A stretch of DNA of 64,000 nucleotides from Sungkyunkwania multivorans (GTDB lineage Bacteria; Bacteroidota; Bacteroidia; Flavobacteriales; Flavobacteriaceae): positions 1 through 64,000 of the forward strand of contig NZ_JBHTJH010000010.1 of NCBI RefSeq assembly GCF_042675645.1, given 5' to 3'. The notes under the pieces were generated by a model. It searched no databases. It was not told the DNA's origin and saw only the letters and a program-made list of their open reading frames with translations. This document shows, one piece after another, positions 32,642-40,995 of the stretch (position 1 is the stretch's first letter; each line of letters opens with the position of its first letter). The position numbers were made by a program, and so were the translations under genes.

Positions 32642-33205
32642 ATGAAGAAGATATTAATGATCGATAATTACGACAGCTTTGTGTACAACCTGGTTCACTA
32701 TTTAGAGGATCTTGGCTGTGAAGTTGTGGTAAAGCGCAATGACCAATTGCACCTAGACGACGTTGAAGCCTTTGATAAAATAGTGCTTTCTCCTGGGCCT
32801 GGAATCCCTAATGAGGCGGGACTGCTCAAAGCCATCATAGAAAAATATGCAGCTACCAAAAGTATTTTTGGTGTATGTCTTGGTCAGCAGGCCATCGGAG
32901 AGGTCTTTGGAGGACGATTGGTCAATCTAGATGAAGTATATCATGGCGTCGCCACAAAAATAACCATCACCAAAGACGACAAACTTTTTGAAGGTTTGCC
33001 AAAAGAATTTGAGGTAGGTAGATATCATTCTTGGGTGGTGGATACTAATTTGCCCGATAGTCTGGAAGCCACCTCCTTTGACGAAAACGGACAGATCATG
33101 TCGCTTCGCCATAAAGAATATGACGTTTGTGGAGTTCAATATCACCCAGAATCTGTATTGACCCCAAATGGAAAGAAAATTTTAGAAAATTGGCTGAACA
33201 GTTGA
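32642..33205 (+). CDS. trpG: Anthranilate synthase component II (glutamine amidotransferase)
   Basis: This 187-residue class I glutamine amidotransferase supplies ammonia to TrpE. The catalytic triad is visible: Cys79 in FGVCLGQQ and His168/Glu170 in YHPES, with the oxyanion motif SPGPGIP near residue 50. In many bacteria the same protein also serves PabB. It follows trpE by five bases. An 82-base gap with a dispersed repeat (33251-33284) separates it from trpD. Confidence 0.97.
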   Translation: MKKILMIDNYDSFVYNLVHYLEDLGCEVVVKRNDQLHLDDVEAFDKIVLSPGPGIPNEAGLLKAIIEKYAATKSIFGVCLGQQAIGEVFGGRLVNLDEVYHGVATKITITKDDKLFEGLPKEFEVGRYHSWVVDTNLPDSLEATSFDENGQIMSLRHKEYDVCGVQYHPESVLTPNGKKILENWLNS

Positions 33206-33250
33206 TCAGTGATGAAAAATGAATTAAACAATAATTAAAACGACCTAGAC

Positions 33251-33284
33251 TCCCTCTCCTTGGGGAGAGGGTTGGGGTGAGGGG
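33251..33284. repeat. Repeat B copy between trpG and trpD
   Basis: TCCCTCTCCTTGGGGAGAGG followed by GTTGGGGTGAGGGG forms an imperfect palindrome, nearly identical to the copy between trpD and trpC (34294-34328), and complementary in sense to the end of ddl (53009-53046). Confidence 0.85.
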
Positions 33285-33287
33285 AAA

Positions 33288-34280
33288 ATGAAAACAATAT
33301 TAAATCGATTGATCAATCACGAAGTCCTTAGCAAGGATGAAGCTAAGCAGGTCTTGGTCAACATTGCAAAGGGCGATTATAACCACAGTCAGATCGCTGC
33401 TTTTTTAACTGTATATATGATGCGTAGCATCACTATCAAAGAATTGGAAGGCTTCAGAGATGCGCTGTTAGAGCTTTGTTTGGCAGTCGACCTGTCGGCC
33501 TATGACCCAGTGGACCTATGCGGTACCGGTGGCGATGGCAAGGATACTTTCAACATTTCCACACTTTCATCATTTGTTACAGCAGGAGCAGGTATTAAAG
33601 TGGCCAAACATGGTAACTATGGGGTCTCCTCTTCCTGCGGAAGCAGCAACGTTATGGAATATCTAGGAATCAAGTTTAGCAATGACAGAGATTTTCTTGA
33701 AAAGTCGATCGACAAGACCGGTATCTGCGTACTGCATGCTCCGCTGTTCCATCCAGCGATGAAAAATGTGGCTCCCATTAGACGAGAGCTTGCTGTAAAG
33801 ACATTCTTCAATATGTTGGGGCCGATGGTAAATCCTGCTTTTCCAAAGAATCAAATGGTCGGTGTCTTTAACTTAGAATTAGCCAGAATGTATGGCTATC
33901 TATATCAAAATACCGATAAAAGATTCACCATTTTATATGCCTTGGACGGCTATGACGAAATCTCACTGACCGGAAATACAAAGACCATCTCCAATAATGC
34001 AGATGGCATGCTCAAGCCTGAAGATTTTGGGGTTTCGGCGCACTCACAAAGAGATATCTACGGCGGTGATACGGTGGAGTCTTCGGCCGAGATATTTATG
34101 AATGTTATCAGCGGAAAAGGCACGGCAGCCCAAAACAATGTGGTCTGTGCCAATGCCGGAATGGCCATCGCCACCGTCAAAGGTCTACAGCCTAGAGAAG
34201 GGTTTGAATTAGCAAAAGAATCCCTAATGGGTGGAAAGGCATTGGAAACACTAAAAAAGTTACAAGAATTGAGTAAATAA
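33288..34280 (+). CDS. trpD: Anthranilate phosphoribosyltransferase
   Basis: This 330-residue enzyme joins anthranilate to PRPP. The family signature CGTGGDGKDTFNIST lies near residue 80, followed by KHGNYGVSSSCGSSNVMEYLG and the anthranilate-binding region FHPAMKNVAPIRRELAVKTFFNMLGPMVNP. Length is typical. It is third in the trp operon, flanked on both sides by repeat B copies rather than by tight junctions. Confidence 0.97.
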   Translation: MKTILNRLINHEVLSKDEAKQVLVNIAKGDYNHSQIAAFLTVYMMRSITIKELEGFRDALLELCLAVDLSAYDPVDLCGTGGDGKDTFNISTLSSFVTAGAGIKVAKHGNYGVSSSCGSSNVMEYLGIKFSNDRDFLEKSIDKTGICVLHAPLFHPAMKNVAPIRRELAVKTFFNMLGPMVNPAFPKNQMVGVFNLELARMYGYLYQNTDKRFTILYALDGYDEISLTGNTKTISNNADGMLKPEDFGVSAHSQRDIYGGDTVESSAEIFMNVISGKGTAAQNNVVCANAGMAIATVKGLQPREGFELAKESLMGGKALETLKKLQELSK

Positions 34281-34293
34281 TAAATCACCTTTA

Positions 34294-34328
34294 CTCCCTC
34301 TCCTTGAGGAGAGGGTTAGGGTGAGGAG
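34294..34328. repeat. Repeat B copy between trpD and trpC
   Basis: CTCCCTCTCCTTGAGGAGAG followed by GGTTAGGGTGAGGAG closely matches the trpG-trpD copy. It ends five bases before the trpC start codon at 34333. Confidence 0.85.
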
Positions 34329-34332
34329 ACCT

Positions 34333-35115
34333 ATGAACATACTAGACAAAATAATAGCCGATAAACACAAAGAGGTCGCTCTTAAAAAAAGCATCGTTCC
34401 CGTTTCTCAATTGGAAGCCACGGTGCTTTTTGAAAGAGAAACGATTTCATTGACGAATACTTTAAGAAATAGCAACACAGGGATCATCGCCGAGCACAAA
34501 CGACGTTCGCCCTCCAAAGCGGTCATCAATCAAAAGGTGAGTGTACAAGATGTTGCAACGGGCTATGAAAAAGCTGGCGCTTGTGGGATGTCTGTTCTCA
34601 CCGATGGTAAATATTTTGGAGGGTCGTTGGACGATCTTTTATTGGCAAGAGCAGCGGTAGAGATGCCGCTGCTTCGCAAAGAATTCATCATCGACGAATA
34701 TCAGTTGTTAGAAGCCAAGGCGCATGGAGCCGATGTTTGCTTGCTGATAGCCGCATGTTTGACCAAGGATGAGATTAAAAGTCTTTCAACCTTTGCTAAA
34801 AGCTTGGGTCTTGATGTGCTCTTAGAAGTTCATAATGAAGAGGAATTGCACCGATCGATCATGCCAAGTTTGGATATGTTGGGGGTGAACAATCGAAATT
34901 TAAAGACCTTCGAAGTTTCACTCGAGACGAGCAAATCGCTTTCAGAATTGATCCCTGACAACTTTGTAAAAGTATCCGAAAGCGGAATCAGCAATATGGA
35001 AGCCATTAAGGAATTACGTCCATACGGTTACAGCGGCTTTTTGATCGGAGAGAATTTTATGAAGACCGACGATCCGGGAGGCAGTGCAATGGAGTTTATA
35101 AGAAAACTTAAATAG
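34333..35115 (+). CDS. trpC: Indole-3-glycerol phosphate synthase
   Basis: This 260-residue TIM-barrel enzyme closes the indole ring. Motifs include MNILDKIIADKHKEV, EHKRRSPSKAVI (catalytic Lys), SVLTDGKYFGGSL, RKEFIIDEYQL, LEVHNEEEL, GVNNRNLKTF and VSESGIS. I start at ATG 34333, since the four codons upstream (from 34321) lie inside the repeat. A GC-rich repeat region follows before trpF. Confidence 0.97.
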   Translation: MNILDKIIADKHKEVALKKSIVPVSQLEATVLFERETISLTNTLRNSNTGIIAEHKRRSPSKAVINQKVSVQDVATGYEKAGACGMSVLTDGKYFGGSLDDLLLARAAVEMPLLRKEFIIDEYQLLEAKAHGADVCLLIAACLTKDEIKSLSTFAKSLGLDVLLEVHNEEELHRSIMPSLDMLGVNNRNLKTFEVSLETSKSLSELIPDNFVKVSESGISNMEAIKELRPYGYSGFLIGENFMKTDDPGGSAMEFIRKLK

Positions 35116-35116
35116 A

Positions 35117-35175
35117 GCTCCTCCCCTTGATGAAGGGAAGGTGTCCGCGATAGCGGGCGGAGGGGTCTGACCTCC
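35117..35175. repeat. Compound GC-rich repeat after trpC
   Basis: CTCCTCCCCTTGATGAAGGG followed by AAGGTGTCCGCGATAGCGG and CGGAGGGGTC forms nested inverted repeats (CCTCC...GGAGG, CCGC...GCGG). It resembles the repeat B group with an insertion. Confidence 0.6.
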
Positions 35176-35200
35176 ATGAAATTAGGTCAAATAAAAATAG

Positions 35201-35267
35201 ATTCCTGCCCCTGTCTGCCGACAGGCAGGTACGCAGGAAATCGCAGATTCAACAGCGTTAATGACAA
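35201..35267. repeat. Repeat A copy between trpC and trpF, with 33-base unit
   Basis: ATTCCTGCCCCTGTCTGCCG begins a nested palindrome ending in CGCAGGAAAT. The last 33 bases (35235-35267) recur exactly at 37225-37257, downstream of trpB. It ends seven bases before the trpF ATG. Confidence 0.8.
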
Positions 35268-35273
35268 AGAAAT

Positions 35274-35963
35274 ATGAAACTAAAAGTTTGCGGAATGAAA
35301 TACCAAGATAATATCCAGTCGGTTGCAGCCTTGCAACCCGATTACCTGGGCTTTATATTTTGGGAACCATCCTCAAGATATTTCAAAGGTGATATTCCGC
35401 AGTTACCCAAGCATATCAAAAAAGTGGGTGTCTTTGTTGATGCTCCTGTCGAAGAAGTTATCTCAACAGTTGAAAAACACGATCTTCAAGTCGTGCAGTT
35501 GCATGGGAAAGAAGATGCAGCCTATTGTAGAAAGTTTCGATCACTTTGTCATTCCTCACTTCCTGCCCGACAATCAGGCGGCGATGCGGAATCTATTGAA
35601 ATCATCAAAGTCTTTTCGATAAAGGATGATTTTGACTTTTCGGTATTAAGGGATTTTGAAGGAGTATGCGATTATTTCCTTTTCGATACCAAAGGAAAAT
35701 TGCCCGGTGGAAACGGCTATGCCTTTGATTGGACTGTATTAGAAAATTATCCTTCGAAAAAACCTTTTTTCTTAAGTGGTGGCATTGGGTTGGAAGAAGT
35801 GGACAATGTTTTGTCATTCCTGCGCAGGCAGGAATCAAATTACTGTCACGCCATCGATGTAAACAGCAGATTTGAGATCAAAGCTGGATTGAAGGATGAG
35901 AAGAAATTAAAAGAATTTGAAAACACATTAAAAAAGAATGGATCCCTGCCTGCGCAGGAATGA
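35274..35963 (+). CDS. trpF: Phosphoribosylanthranilate isomerase with repeat-derived insertions
   Basis: This 229-residue TIM-barrel isomerase is about 20 residues longer than usual. The core is intact: LKVCGMKYQDN (catalytic Cys), DYLGFIFWEPSSRYF, KKVGVFVDAPVEEV, VQLHGKED, FLFDTKGKLPGGNGYAFDW (catalytic Asp), PFFLSGGIGLEEV and AIDVNSRFE. Three segments coincide with repeat A: residues about 91-107 (LCHSSLPARQSGGDAES), 180-187 (SFLRRQES) and the C-terminus from 222 (NGSLPAQE and the stop). All lie between conserved blocks and keep the frame, so the enzyme is probably active. It is unusual for one housekeeping gene to hold three. Confidence 0.95.
   Translation: MKLKVCGMKYQDNIQSVAALQPDYLGFIFWEPSSRYFKGDIPQLPKHIKKVGVFVDAPVEEVISTVEKHDLQVVQLHGKEDAAYCRKFRSLCHSSLPARQSGGDAESIEIIKVFSIKDDFDFSVLRDFEGVCDYFLFDTKGKLPGGNGYAFDWTVLENYPSKKPFFLSGGIGLEEVDNVLSFLRRQESNYCHAIDVNSRFEIKAGLKDEKKLKEFENTLKKNGSLPAQE
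35546..35594. repeat. Repeat A-like insertion inside trpF (first)
   Basis: GTCATTCC and GCGGAAT arms flank CCTGCCCGACAATCAGG, a nested inverted repeat like the copies at 3689 and 35201. It is read in frame as part of TrpF. Confidence 0.7.
35814..35836. repeat. Repeat A copy inside trpF (second)
   Basis: CATTCCTGCGCAGGCAGGAAT is the family A palindrome. It is translated in frame as SFLRRQES, a peptide string typical of translated copies of this repeat. Confidence 0.85.
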
Positions 35964-35967
35964 CAAA
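35940..35967. repeat. Repeat A copy forming the trpF C-terminus
   Basis: GATCCCTGCCTGCGCAGGAA followed by TGACAAA supplies the last residues and the TGA stop codon of trpF, and ends 10 bases before the trpB ATG. Confidence 0.85.
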
Positions 35968-35977
35968 ATAGTATGCC

Positions 35978-37162
35978 ATGAAATACAACGTCAATAAAAA
36001 AGGATATTACGGAGAATTCGGTGGCGCCTATATTCCCGAAATGCTCTATCCTAATGTAGAAGAATTGCGCCAGAAATATTTGGAAGTGATGTACGAAGAT
36101 TCCTTTCAGAAGGAATTCAACCAATTGCTGAAAGATTATGTGGGACGTCCATCGCCGCTCTACTTTGCCAAGCGCCTTTCGGAGAAGTATAACACCAAGG
36201 TATATCTTAAACGTGAAGACCTCAACCATACTGGCGCACACAAGGTGAACAACACCATCGGGCAGATCCTCATGGCCAAGAAATTGGGTAAGAACCGAAT
36301 TATTGCCGAAACAGGTGCCGGACAACATGGTGTGGCCACCGCTACTGTCTGCGCTTTGATGGGCATCAAATGTATCGTGTATATGGGCGAGATCGACATC
36401 GCCCGCCAAGCCCCCAATGTGGCACGGATGAAAATGCTCGGTGCTGAAGTTAGGCCAGCACTTTCTGGCAGTCGCACTTTAAAAGATGCGACCAACGAAG
36501 CGATCCGGGATTGGATCAACAACCCTGTGGATACGCATTACATTATCGGATCGGCCATCGGACCACATCCCTATCCGGATATGGTCACAAGATTTCAATC
36601 GGTGATCTCGGAAGAGATCAAGTGGCAATTAAAAGAAAAGGAAGGTCGTGAAAATCCCGATTATGTTGTGGCATGCATCGGTGGTGGAAGTAATGCTGCA
36701 GGCACCTACTACCACTTTTTAGAAAATGAGGAGGTGGGCATCATCGCCGTGGAAGCAGCCGGAAAGGGCATCGACTCGGGTGAAAGCGCTGCCACCTCCA
36801 AATTGGGAAGTGAGGGCATCATCCATGGCTGTAAGACGCTCCTGATGCAAACGCCCGATGGGCAAATCACCGAGCCTTATTCCATCTCGGCCGGACTGGA
36901 TTATCCCGGTGTAGGACCCATGCACTCGCATTTGTACAAATCGGGTCGTGGGGAGTTCTACTCGGTGACCGATGATGAGGCGATGACCGCAGGATTGGAG
37001 CTCTCACAATTGGAAGGTATCATTCCAGCGATCGAAACGAGTCATGCATTGGCCATTTTTGACCATAAGAAATTTAAGAAGGACGATATCGTAGTGATCA
37101 GTCTTTCAGGAAGAGGTGATAAGGATTTGGATACATATATCGATTATTTTAAATTAAAATAA
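35978..37162 (+). CDS. trpB: Tryptophan synthase beta chain
   Basis: This 394-residue PLP enzyme condenses indole with serine. Lys89 in HTGAHKVNNT is the PLP Schiff-base residue. The phosphate-binding loop (CIGGGSNAAGTY) and the AETGAGQHGVATA motif are intact, as is VISLSGRGDKD at the end. N-terminus MKYNVNKKGYYGEFGGAYIPE is typical. It begins 14 bases after trpF. A 174-base repeat-rich gap separates it from trpA, so translational coupling to trpA is unlikely. Confidence 0.98.
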   Translation: MKYNVNKKGYYGEFGGAYIPEMLYPNVEELRQKYLEVMYEDSFQKEFNQLLKDYVGRPSPLYFAKRLSEKYNTKVYLKREDLNHTGAHKVNNTIGQILMAKKLGKNRIIAETGAGQHGVATATVCALMGIKCIVYMGEIDIARQAPNVARMKMLGAEVRPALSGSRTLKDATNEAIRDWINNPVDTHYIIGSAIGPHPYPDMVTRFQSVISEEIKWQLKEKEGRENPDYVVACIGGGSNAAGTYYHFLENEEVGIIAVEAAGKGIDSGESAATSKLGSEGIIHGCKTLLMQTPDGQITEPYSISAGLDYPGVGPMHSHLYKSGRGEFYSVTDDEAMTAGLELSQLEGIIPAIETSHALAIFDHKKFKKDDIVVISLSGRGDKDLDTYIDYFKLK

Positions 37163-37167
37163 AAACT

Positions 37168-37320
37168 TTCACTTCCGCGCCCGCCTACCGGACGGGCAGG
37201 AATGACAGGTCAAAAATAATAGGTAGGAAATCGCAGATTCAACAGCGTTAATGACAATTCAAGGATGAAACGAAAATAATTGAGCCTTTCTGTTTGTATA
37301 GCAGGCAGGCGCGGGAATGA
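37168..37320. repeat. Cluster of repeat A fragments between trpB and trpA
   Basis: Three pieces are visible: a GC-rich palindrome with GCAGGAATGACA (37168-37208), the exact 33-base unit AGGAAATCGCAGATTCAACA... (37225-37257) shared with 35235-35267, and a degenerate GCAGGCAGGCGCGGGAATGA (about 37301-37320). Confidence 0.75.
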
Positions 37321-37336
37321 AAAAAAATTAATTTAA

Positions 37337-38098
37337 ATGAACAGAATAAACAAAAAACTACAAGAGAATAAAAAACTCCTATCCATATACTTCACAGCGG
37401 GATACCCTTCTCTGGAGGACACCGCCACTATCATCAAAGAATTAGAAAAGAACGGGGTGGATATGATAGAGATCGGTTTGCCCTTTAGTGATCCTTTGGC
37501 AGACGGACCCACTATACAAGACAGCTCTACTGCCGCGCTAAAAAATGGCATGACCACCGAGAAACTCTTTCAACAGCTTAAAGACATTCGCAAAGAGGTG
37601 CAGATCCCGTTGATCGCTATGGGCTACTTTAATCCTATGATGCAATATGGCGTAGAGGCCTTTTGTGCTAAATGCCAAGCGTTGGGCATCGACGGTTTGA
37701 TCATCCCCGATCTGCCGGTAGATGTGTATCACGAGGAATACCAGGCCACCTTTGAAAAATATGGCTTGATCAATGTGTTCTTGATCACCCCGCAGACCAG
37801 TGAGGAGCGTATTCGGTTTATCGATAGCGTGAGTAACGGTTTTATCTATATGGTAAGCTCTGCCAGTGTGACCGGCGCAAAGAACACCTTTGGGAATGCG
37901 CAAAGCGATTATTTTGACCGTATCGCCAAGATGGAGCTAAACAACCCGCAGATCGTCGGTTTTGGGATCAGCAACGCCGAGACCTTTGACCAGGCCACCA
38001 AACAGGCCAAAGGTGCCATCATTGGCTCGGCCTTTATAAAACATTTGACCAAAGAGGGTGTGGGAGGGATTGGAAAATTCGTAAAGACCATTCGATGA
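37337..38098 (+). CDS. trpA: Tryptophan synthase alpha chain
   Basis: This 253-residue TIM-barrel enzyme cleaves indole-3-glycerol phosphate and feeds indole to TrpB. The catalytic acids are in MIEIGLPFSDPLADGPTIQ (Glu45 and Asp56). IPDLPVDVYHEEY, FLITPQTSEERI, YMVSSASVTGAK and VGFGISNAE match the family. It completes the pathway from chorismate. Its stop codon overlaps the next start (ATGA at 38095), so the downstream membrane protein is coupled to it. Confidence 0.97.
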   Translation: MNRINKKLQENKKLLSIYFTAGYPSLEDTATIIKELEKNGVDMIEIGLPFSDPLADGPTIQDSSTAALKNGMTTEKLFQQLKDIRKEVQIPLIAMGYFNPMMQYGVEAFCAKCQALGIDGLIIPDLPVDVYHEEYQATFEKYGLINVFLITPQTSEERIRFIDSVSNGFIYMVSSASVTGAKNTFGNAQSDYFDRIAKMELNNPQIVGFGISNAETFDQATKQAKGAIIGSAFIKHLTKEGVGGIGKFVKTIR

Positions 38099-38655
38099 CA
38101 GATAAGCTTCATGAAATTGAATTTAGATTGTCTTATCAAGAATCGCATTTCAAGGAAGTATTCGAAGACGTTTATGACCTGAAAAGACGAAAGAGAAGAA
38201 AAGCTGATGCTAAAATTATCGTTTTTATTTTCCTTGTCCCGATCATCGTCGGATTTATCTATGGCCCAAAAAGCACTTCAGAATGGTTCTTTATTTTTTT
38301 CCTCTGTCTTGGACTTCTAATGGCTACCTTAGATTTTAAAAGCCATTCCGAATCACTAAAAAAAAGTCGCAAGTGGATAGAAGATTTCTACCAACTTAAC
38401 CACAGTTATAAAGAACACAAGCTCAAATTAAACAATAAGAGCGTCTGCCTTATACAAGACAAAGATGTATTGGAGGTTAACTGGGAAAACATTGCTGAAC
38501 ATCAAGTGGCAGCGGACTATATTGTAATCCACTACCAACATTCGGGGAAGATAGTTCTACCCCGAAATTCTTTCGTTAATAACGATTTTGAAGATTTCTT
38601 AGCCACGTTCAAACGAAGAATCTTTTGGCCATATGAACTGAAAAAACGAACTTAG
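38095..38655 (+). CDS. YcxB-like small membrane protein coupled to trpA
   Basis: This 186-residue protein has a basic stretch (KRRKRRKADAK), two membrane spans (about residues 43-62 and 67-84) and a C-terminal soluble part (LKLNNKSVCLIQDKDVLEVNWENIAEHQVAADYIVIHYQ). The layout resembles YcxB-like proteins of unknown function. Its start overlaps the trpA stop by four bases, so it is expressed as the last gene of the trp operon. No link to tryptophan metabolism is evident. Confidence 0.75.
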   Translation: MTDKLHEIEFRLSYQESHFKEVFEDVYDLKRRKRRKADAKIIVFIFLVPIIVGFIYGPKSTSEWFFIFFLCLGLLMATLDFKSHSESLKKSRKWIEDFYQLNHSYKEHKLKLNNKSVCLIQDKDVLEVNWENIAEHQVAADYIVIHYQHSGKIVLPRNSFVNNDFEDFLATFKRRIFWPYELKKRT

Positions 38656-38988
38656 GAAAACAAGAAATTATAGAAATCAATCCGCTACATTGATTAGCTT
38701 TTAACGGATGCCCATATTTATTCATAAATAATATTAGTTTAGCGCTTCAACGAAAATCAAAGATCGCCGATAATTCTGAAAGCTAGGTCAAAAGTGCTTT
38801 AACTCCCCAACTACGGAAAATCCGTAACCATTTCTCCTAAAAACTTCTTATTTTGGACTAATAATGAATCGACCTGGACTTGAGTCGCCCAAAATAGAGG
38901 TATAAATGGTATGATCGAATCAACATGATGAGAATAAACGCTATAGTGTTTATATACAAGTTAGCATTCATTTTAAAAATTAAATTAT
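38656..38988. other. Intergenic region, AT-rich, no gene seen
   Basis: These 333 bases separate the trp operon from an AT-rich islet of orphan genes. I see no frame of useful length, tRNA or clear terminator. The string ATTAGTTTAGCGCTTCAACG (about 38727-38756) has a relative (ATTAATTTAGCGCTACGGTG) in the next gap near 39479, hinting at a shared boundary element. Confidence 0.4.
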
Positions 38989-39408
38989 TTGAAAAAAGTT
39001 CTCATTTCTATCTCAATAATTATCCTTTTCTTTCTTTTTATCTATATCATAGAAACTAGACTTTCCATGCCCAGTGGTGTTCAAATGAAAATAGACGAGA
39101 TTGCAACAGGATATGAGGGTATTATTTTTGACAAATTCTCGGTTCGAAAGACAAAACCAACTCATTTAAAAATAAAAACAGCAACGGGATTTTTTGAAAT
39201 TTCTCCATATCAGAAAATAGTCGATTCTGCAGAAGTTGGAGATAGTCTGATTAAACCTGCAAATCAAAATTTTGTGTACCTAAAAAAAAGGAATGGACAA
39301 GTTCAGGAAATATTTTATACAAAATTGTCTATGAAGACCAGGAACCACAGATCATTTCCAAAAGAATGGAAGAAAAAATGGATGGAGTCCAGTGAGTGGG
39401 ACAAGTAA
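38989..39408 (+). CDS. Hypothetical membrane-anchored protein
   Basis: This 139-residue protein has one N-terminal membrane span (about residues 3-23, VLISISIIILFFLFIYII) and a basic, beta-rich remainder (TGFFEISPYQKIVDSAEVGDSLIKPANQNFVYLK). It starts with TTG. I do not recognise a family. It is AT-rich compared with the trp operon and flanked by long gaps, so it may have been acquired. Confidence 0.6.
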   Translation: MKKVLISISIIILFFLFIYIIETRLSMPSGVQMKIDEIATGYEGIIFDKFSVRKTKPTHLKIKTATGFFEISPYQKIVDSAEVGDSLIKPANQNFVYLKKRNGQVQEIFYTKLSMKTRNHRSFPKEWKKKWMESSEWDK

Positions 39409-39571
39409 AAAATAAAATGCCAACAATACGAATAATCCATTACGGGCGGTTTTCCTAAACGGAAATCCTCGCTTATTTATTAATTTAGCGCTACGGTGTT
39501 AAAGTCTGCGGATGTTTTCCACAACGTTTCATACCCTATTCGTTCACAACAATAAAACCAACAACTTGCAA

Positions 39572-40225
39572 ATGAAAATATTGATATTAGGTGCAACTGG
39601 AAGAACTGGAAAATTAATTCTAGAAGAAGCCCTATATCAAGGTTATGAAGTGCATTGTTTGGTTCGAGAACCGAAAAAAATCAAGGAAAATTCTAAAAAA
39701 TTACGTGTTTTCCAAGGTTCGCCCGAACGGATGTCCAATCTGGAAAATGCAATTGACGGTTGTGATGGAATCATTAGCGCTCTAAATATATCTCGAAAAT
39801 CGGATTTCCCTTGGTCCAGGCTAAGAACACCACCAACGTTCCTTTCTGACGTGATGAAAAATATAATTTCGCTTTCAAAAGAGAAAGAAATTAGAAGAAT
39901 TGTGGTCTGTTCGGCTTGGGGCGTTGCCGAAACCGAAAAGGAAATCCCATTTTGGTTTAAATGGTTTATAAAAAATAGTAATATCGGAGCTGCCTATAAA
40001 GACCATGAACGACAGGAAAATCTATTAAAAAGGTCGAATTTAAAATGGACGATCGTACGACCAACCGGACTGACCAACTTTAAAAAGGAAAAGAATAGAA
40101 TTGAGAGCTATGACAACGAGCCCAAACCAAATCTGACGATCAGCCGTAAAAATGTCGCAAAATTTATGGTCGATGCCCTGAAAAGGGATGAGCTCATTGG
40201 ACATGCACCGGTAATTTCGGAATGA
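39572..40225 (+). CDS. NAD(P)-binding atypical short-chain dehydrogenase (NmrA/SDR-like)
   Basis: This 217-residue protein starts MKILILGATGRTGKLILEEA with the Rossmann GxxGxxG motif. ALYQGYEVHCLVREPKKI, a catalytic-type region (VVCSAWGVAETE) and LKWTIVRPTGLT follow, typical of NAD(P)H-binding atypical SDR proteins. The substrate is unknown. I start at ATG 39572, the residue where homology begins, not at the upstream frame start (39512). Codon use is AT-rich like the preceding orphan. Confidence 0.88.
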   Translation: MKILILGATGRTGKLILEEALYQGYEVHCLVREPKKIKENSKKLRVFQGSPERMSNLENAIDGCDGIISALNISRKSDFPWSRLRTPPTFLSDVMKNIISLSKEKEIRRIVVCSAWGVAETEKEIPFWFKWFIKNSNIGAAYKDHERQENLLKRSNLKWTIVRPTGLTNFKKEKNRIESYDNEPKPNLTISRKNVAKFMVDALKRDELIGHAPVISE

Positions 40226-40276
40226 AAAGTGAAAAAAAACACTGTTGTCAACAACACACAACCGCAATTACGTCCG

Positions 40277-40317
40277 AATCCCTACCTTCGCAGGCAGGCA
40301 GGCACTCGGAATTAGCT
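40277..40317. repeat. Degenerate repeat A copy
   Basis: GAATCCCTACCTTCGCAGGC followed by AGGCAGGCACTCGGAATTAG shows the CCTGC/GCAGG arms in diverged form between the SDR gene and the next lipoprotein. Confidence 0.5.
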
Positions 40318-40431
40318 TCGTTAAATCTTTGATTTGCTATTGTTAGTACCAAATCCTAAATTAACACTCATTAACCTATAAATGACGCCTACACAGAACC
40401 CTTCTAGCATCTTAGATCAAACCAAAAACAA

Positions 40432-40995
40432 ATGGGCAAAACTATAATATCATTGCTGCTATTTGCAGTCGTATCCATATCCTGCAACAACGCTGAAAAG
40501 GAAATTGACAAAGTTGAAATCGCTAAACAGTACTTTGAGGTTCTTGACAATTCGGACTACGCTAAAATGTCGGACTGGTTTGCAGATAGCCTGAAAACGA
40601 TAGAAGGAGAACATAAAAGCGTATACTCCAAGACCGAATATTTGGAGTTTTTAAAATGGGATTTTGTTTTTGACCCTGACTATGAGATACTCGAAATTGA
40701 ACAAAAGGACGGAATGGTCAAAGCAAGAATTTCAAAGACGGACAAGCGAATTTCTTTTCTTCACGAAAAACCATTCATAACAAATCAAACTCTCAGGTTT
40801 CAAAAAGATAAAATAATCAGTGTAGAAATAGATTACGTGAATTTTGATTTTCCAACATGGGAAAAAAATAAAAATAGACTTTTGAGCTGGATTGACAAAA
40901 ATCATCCTGAATTAAATGGATCTATCAACGACCTGACAGCGGATGGTGGAATGAAACTTTTACAAGCGATCGAATTATATAAAGACAGAAAATAA
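40432..40995 (+). CDS. NTF2-like lipoprotein of unknown function
   Basis: This 187-residue protein has a lipobox (AVVSISC, Cys 18) and a body of the NTF2/SnoaL type: EIAKQYFEVLDNSDYAKMSDWFADSLKTIEG, KTEYLEFLKWDF and FPTWEKNKNRLLSW. The fold is suggested by pattern only. It could bind a small ligand at the envelope. It stands alone in the AT-rich islet. Confidence 0.65.
   Translation: MGKTIISLLLFAVVSISCNNAEKEIDKVEIAKQYFEVLDNSDYAKMSDWFADSLKTIEGEHKSVYSKTEYLEFLKWDFVFDPDYEILEIEQKDGMVKARISKTDKRISFLHEKPFITNQTLRFQKDKIISVEIDYVNFDFPTWEKNKNRLLSWIDKNHPELNGSINDLTADGGMKLLQAIELYKDRK

Noticed and set aside
35846..36409. 187-codon minus-strand frame opposite trpF/trpB
   Set aside because: Antisense shadow of trpB that begins in the repeat at the trpF end; no family features.
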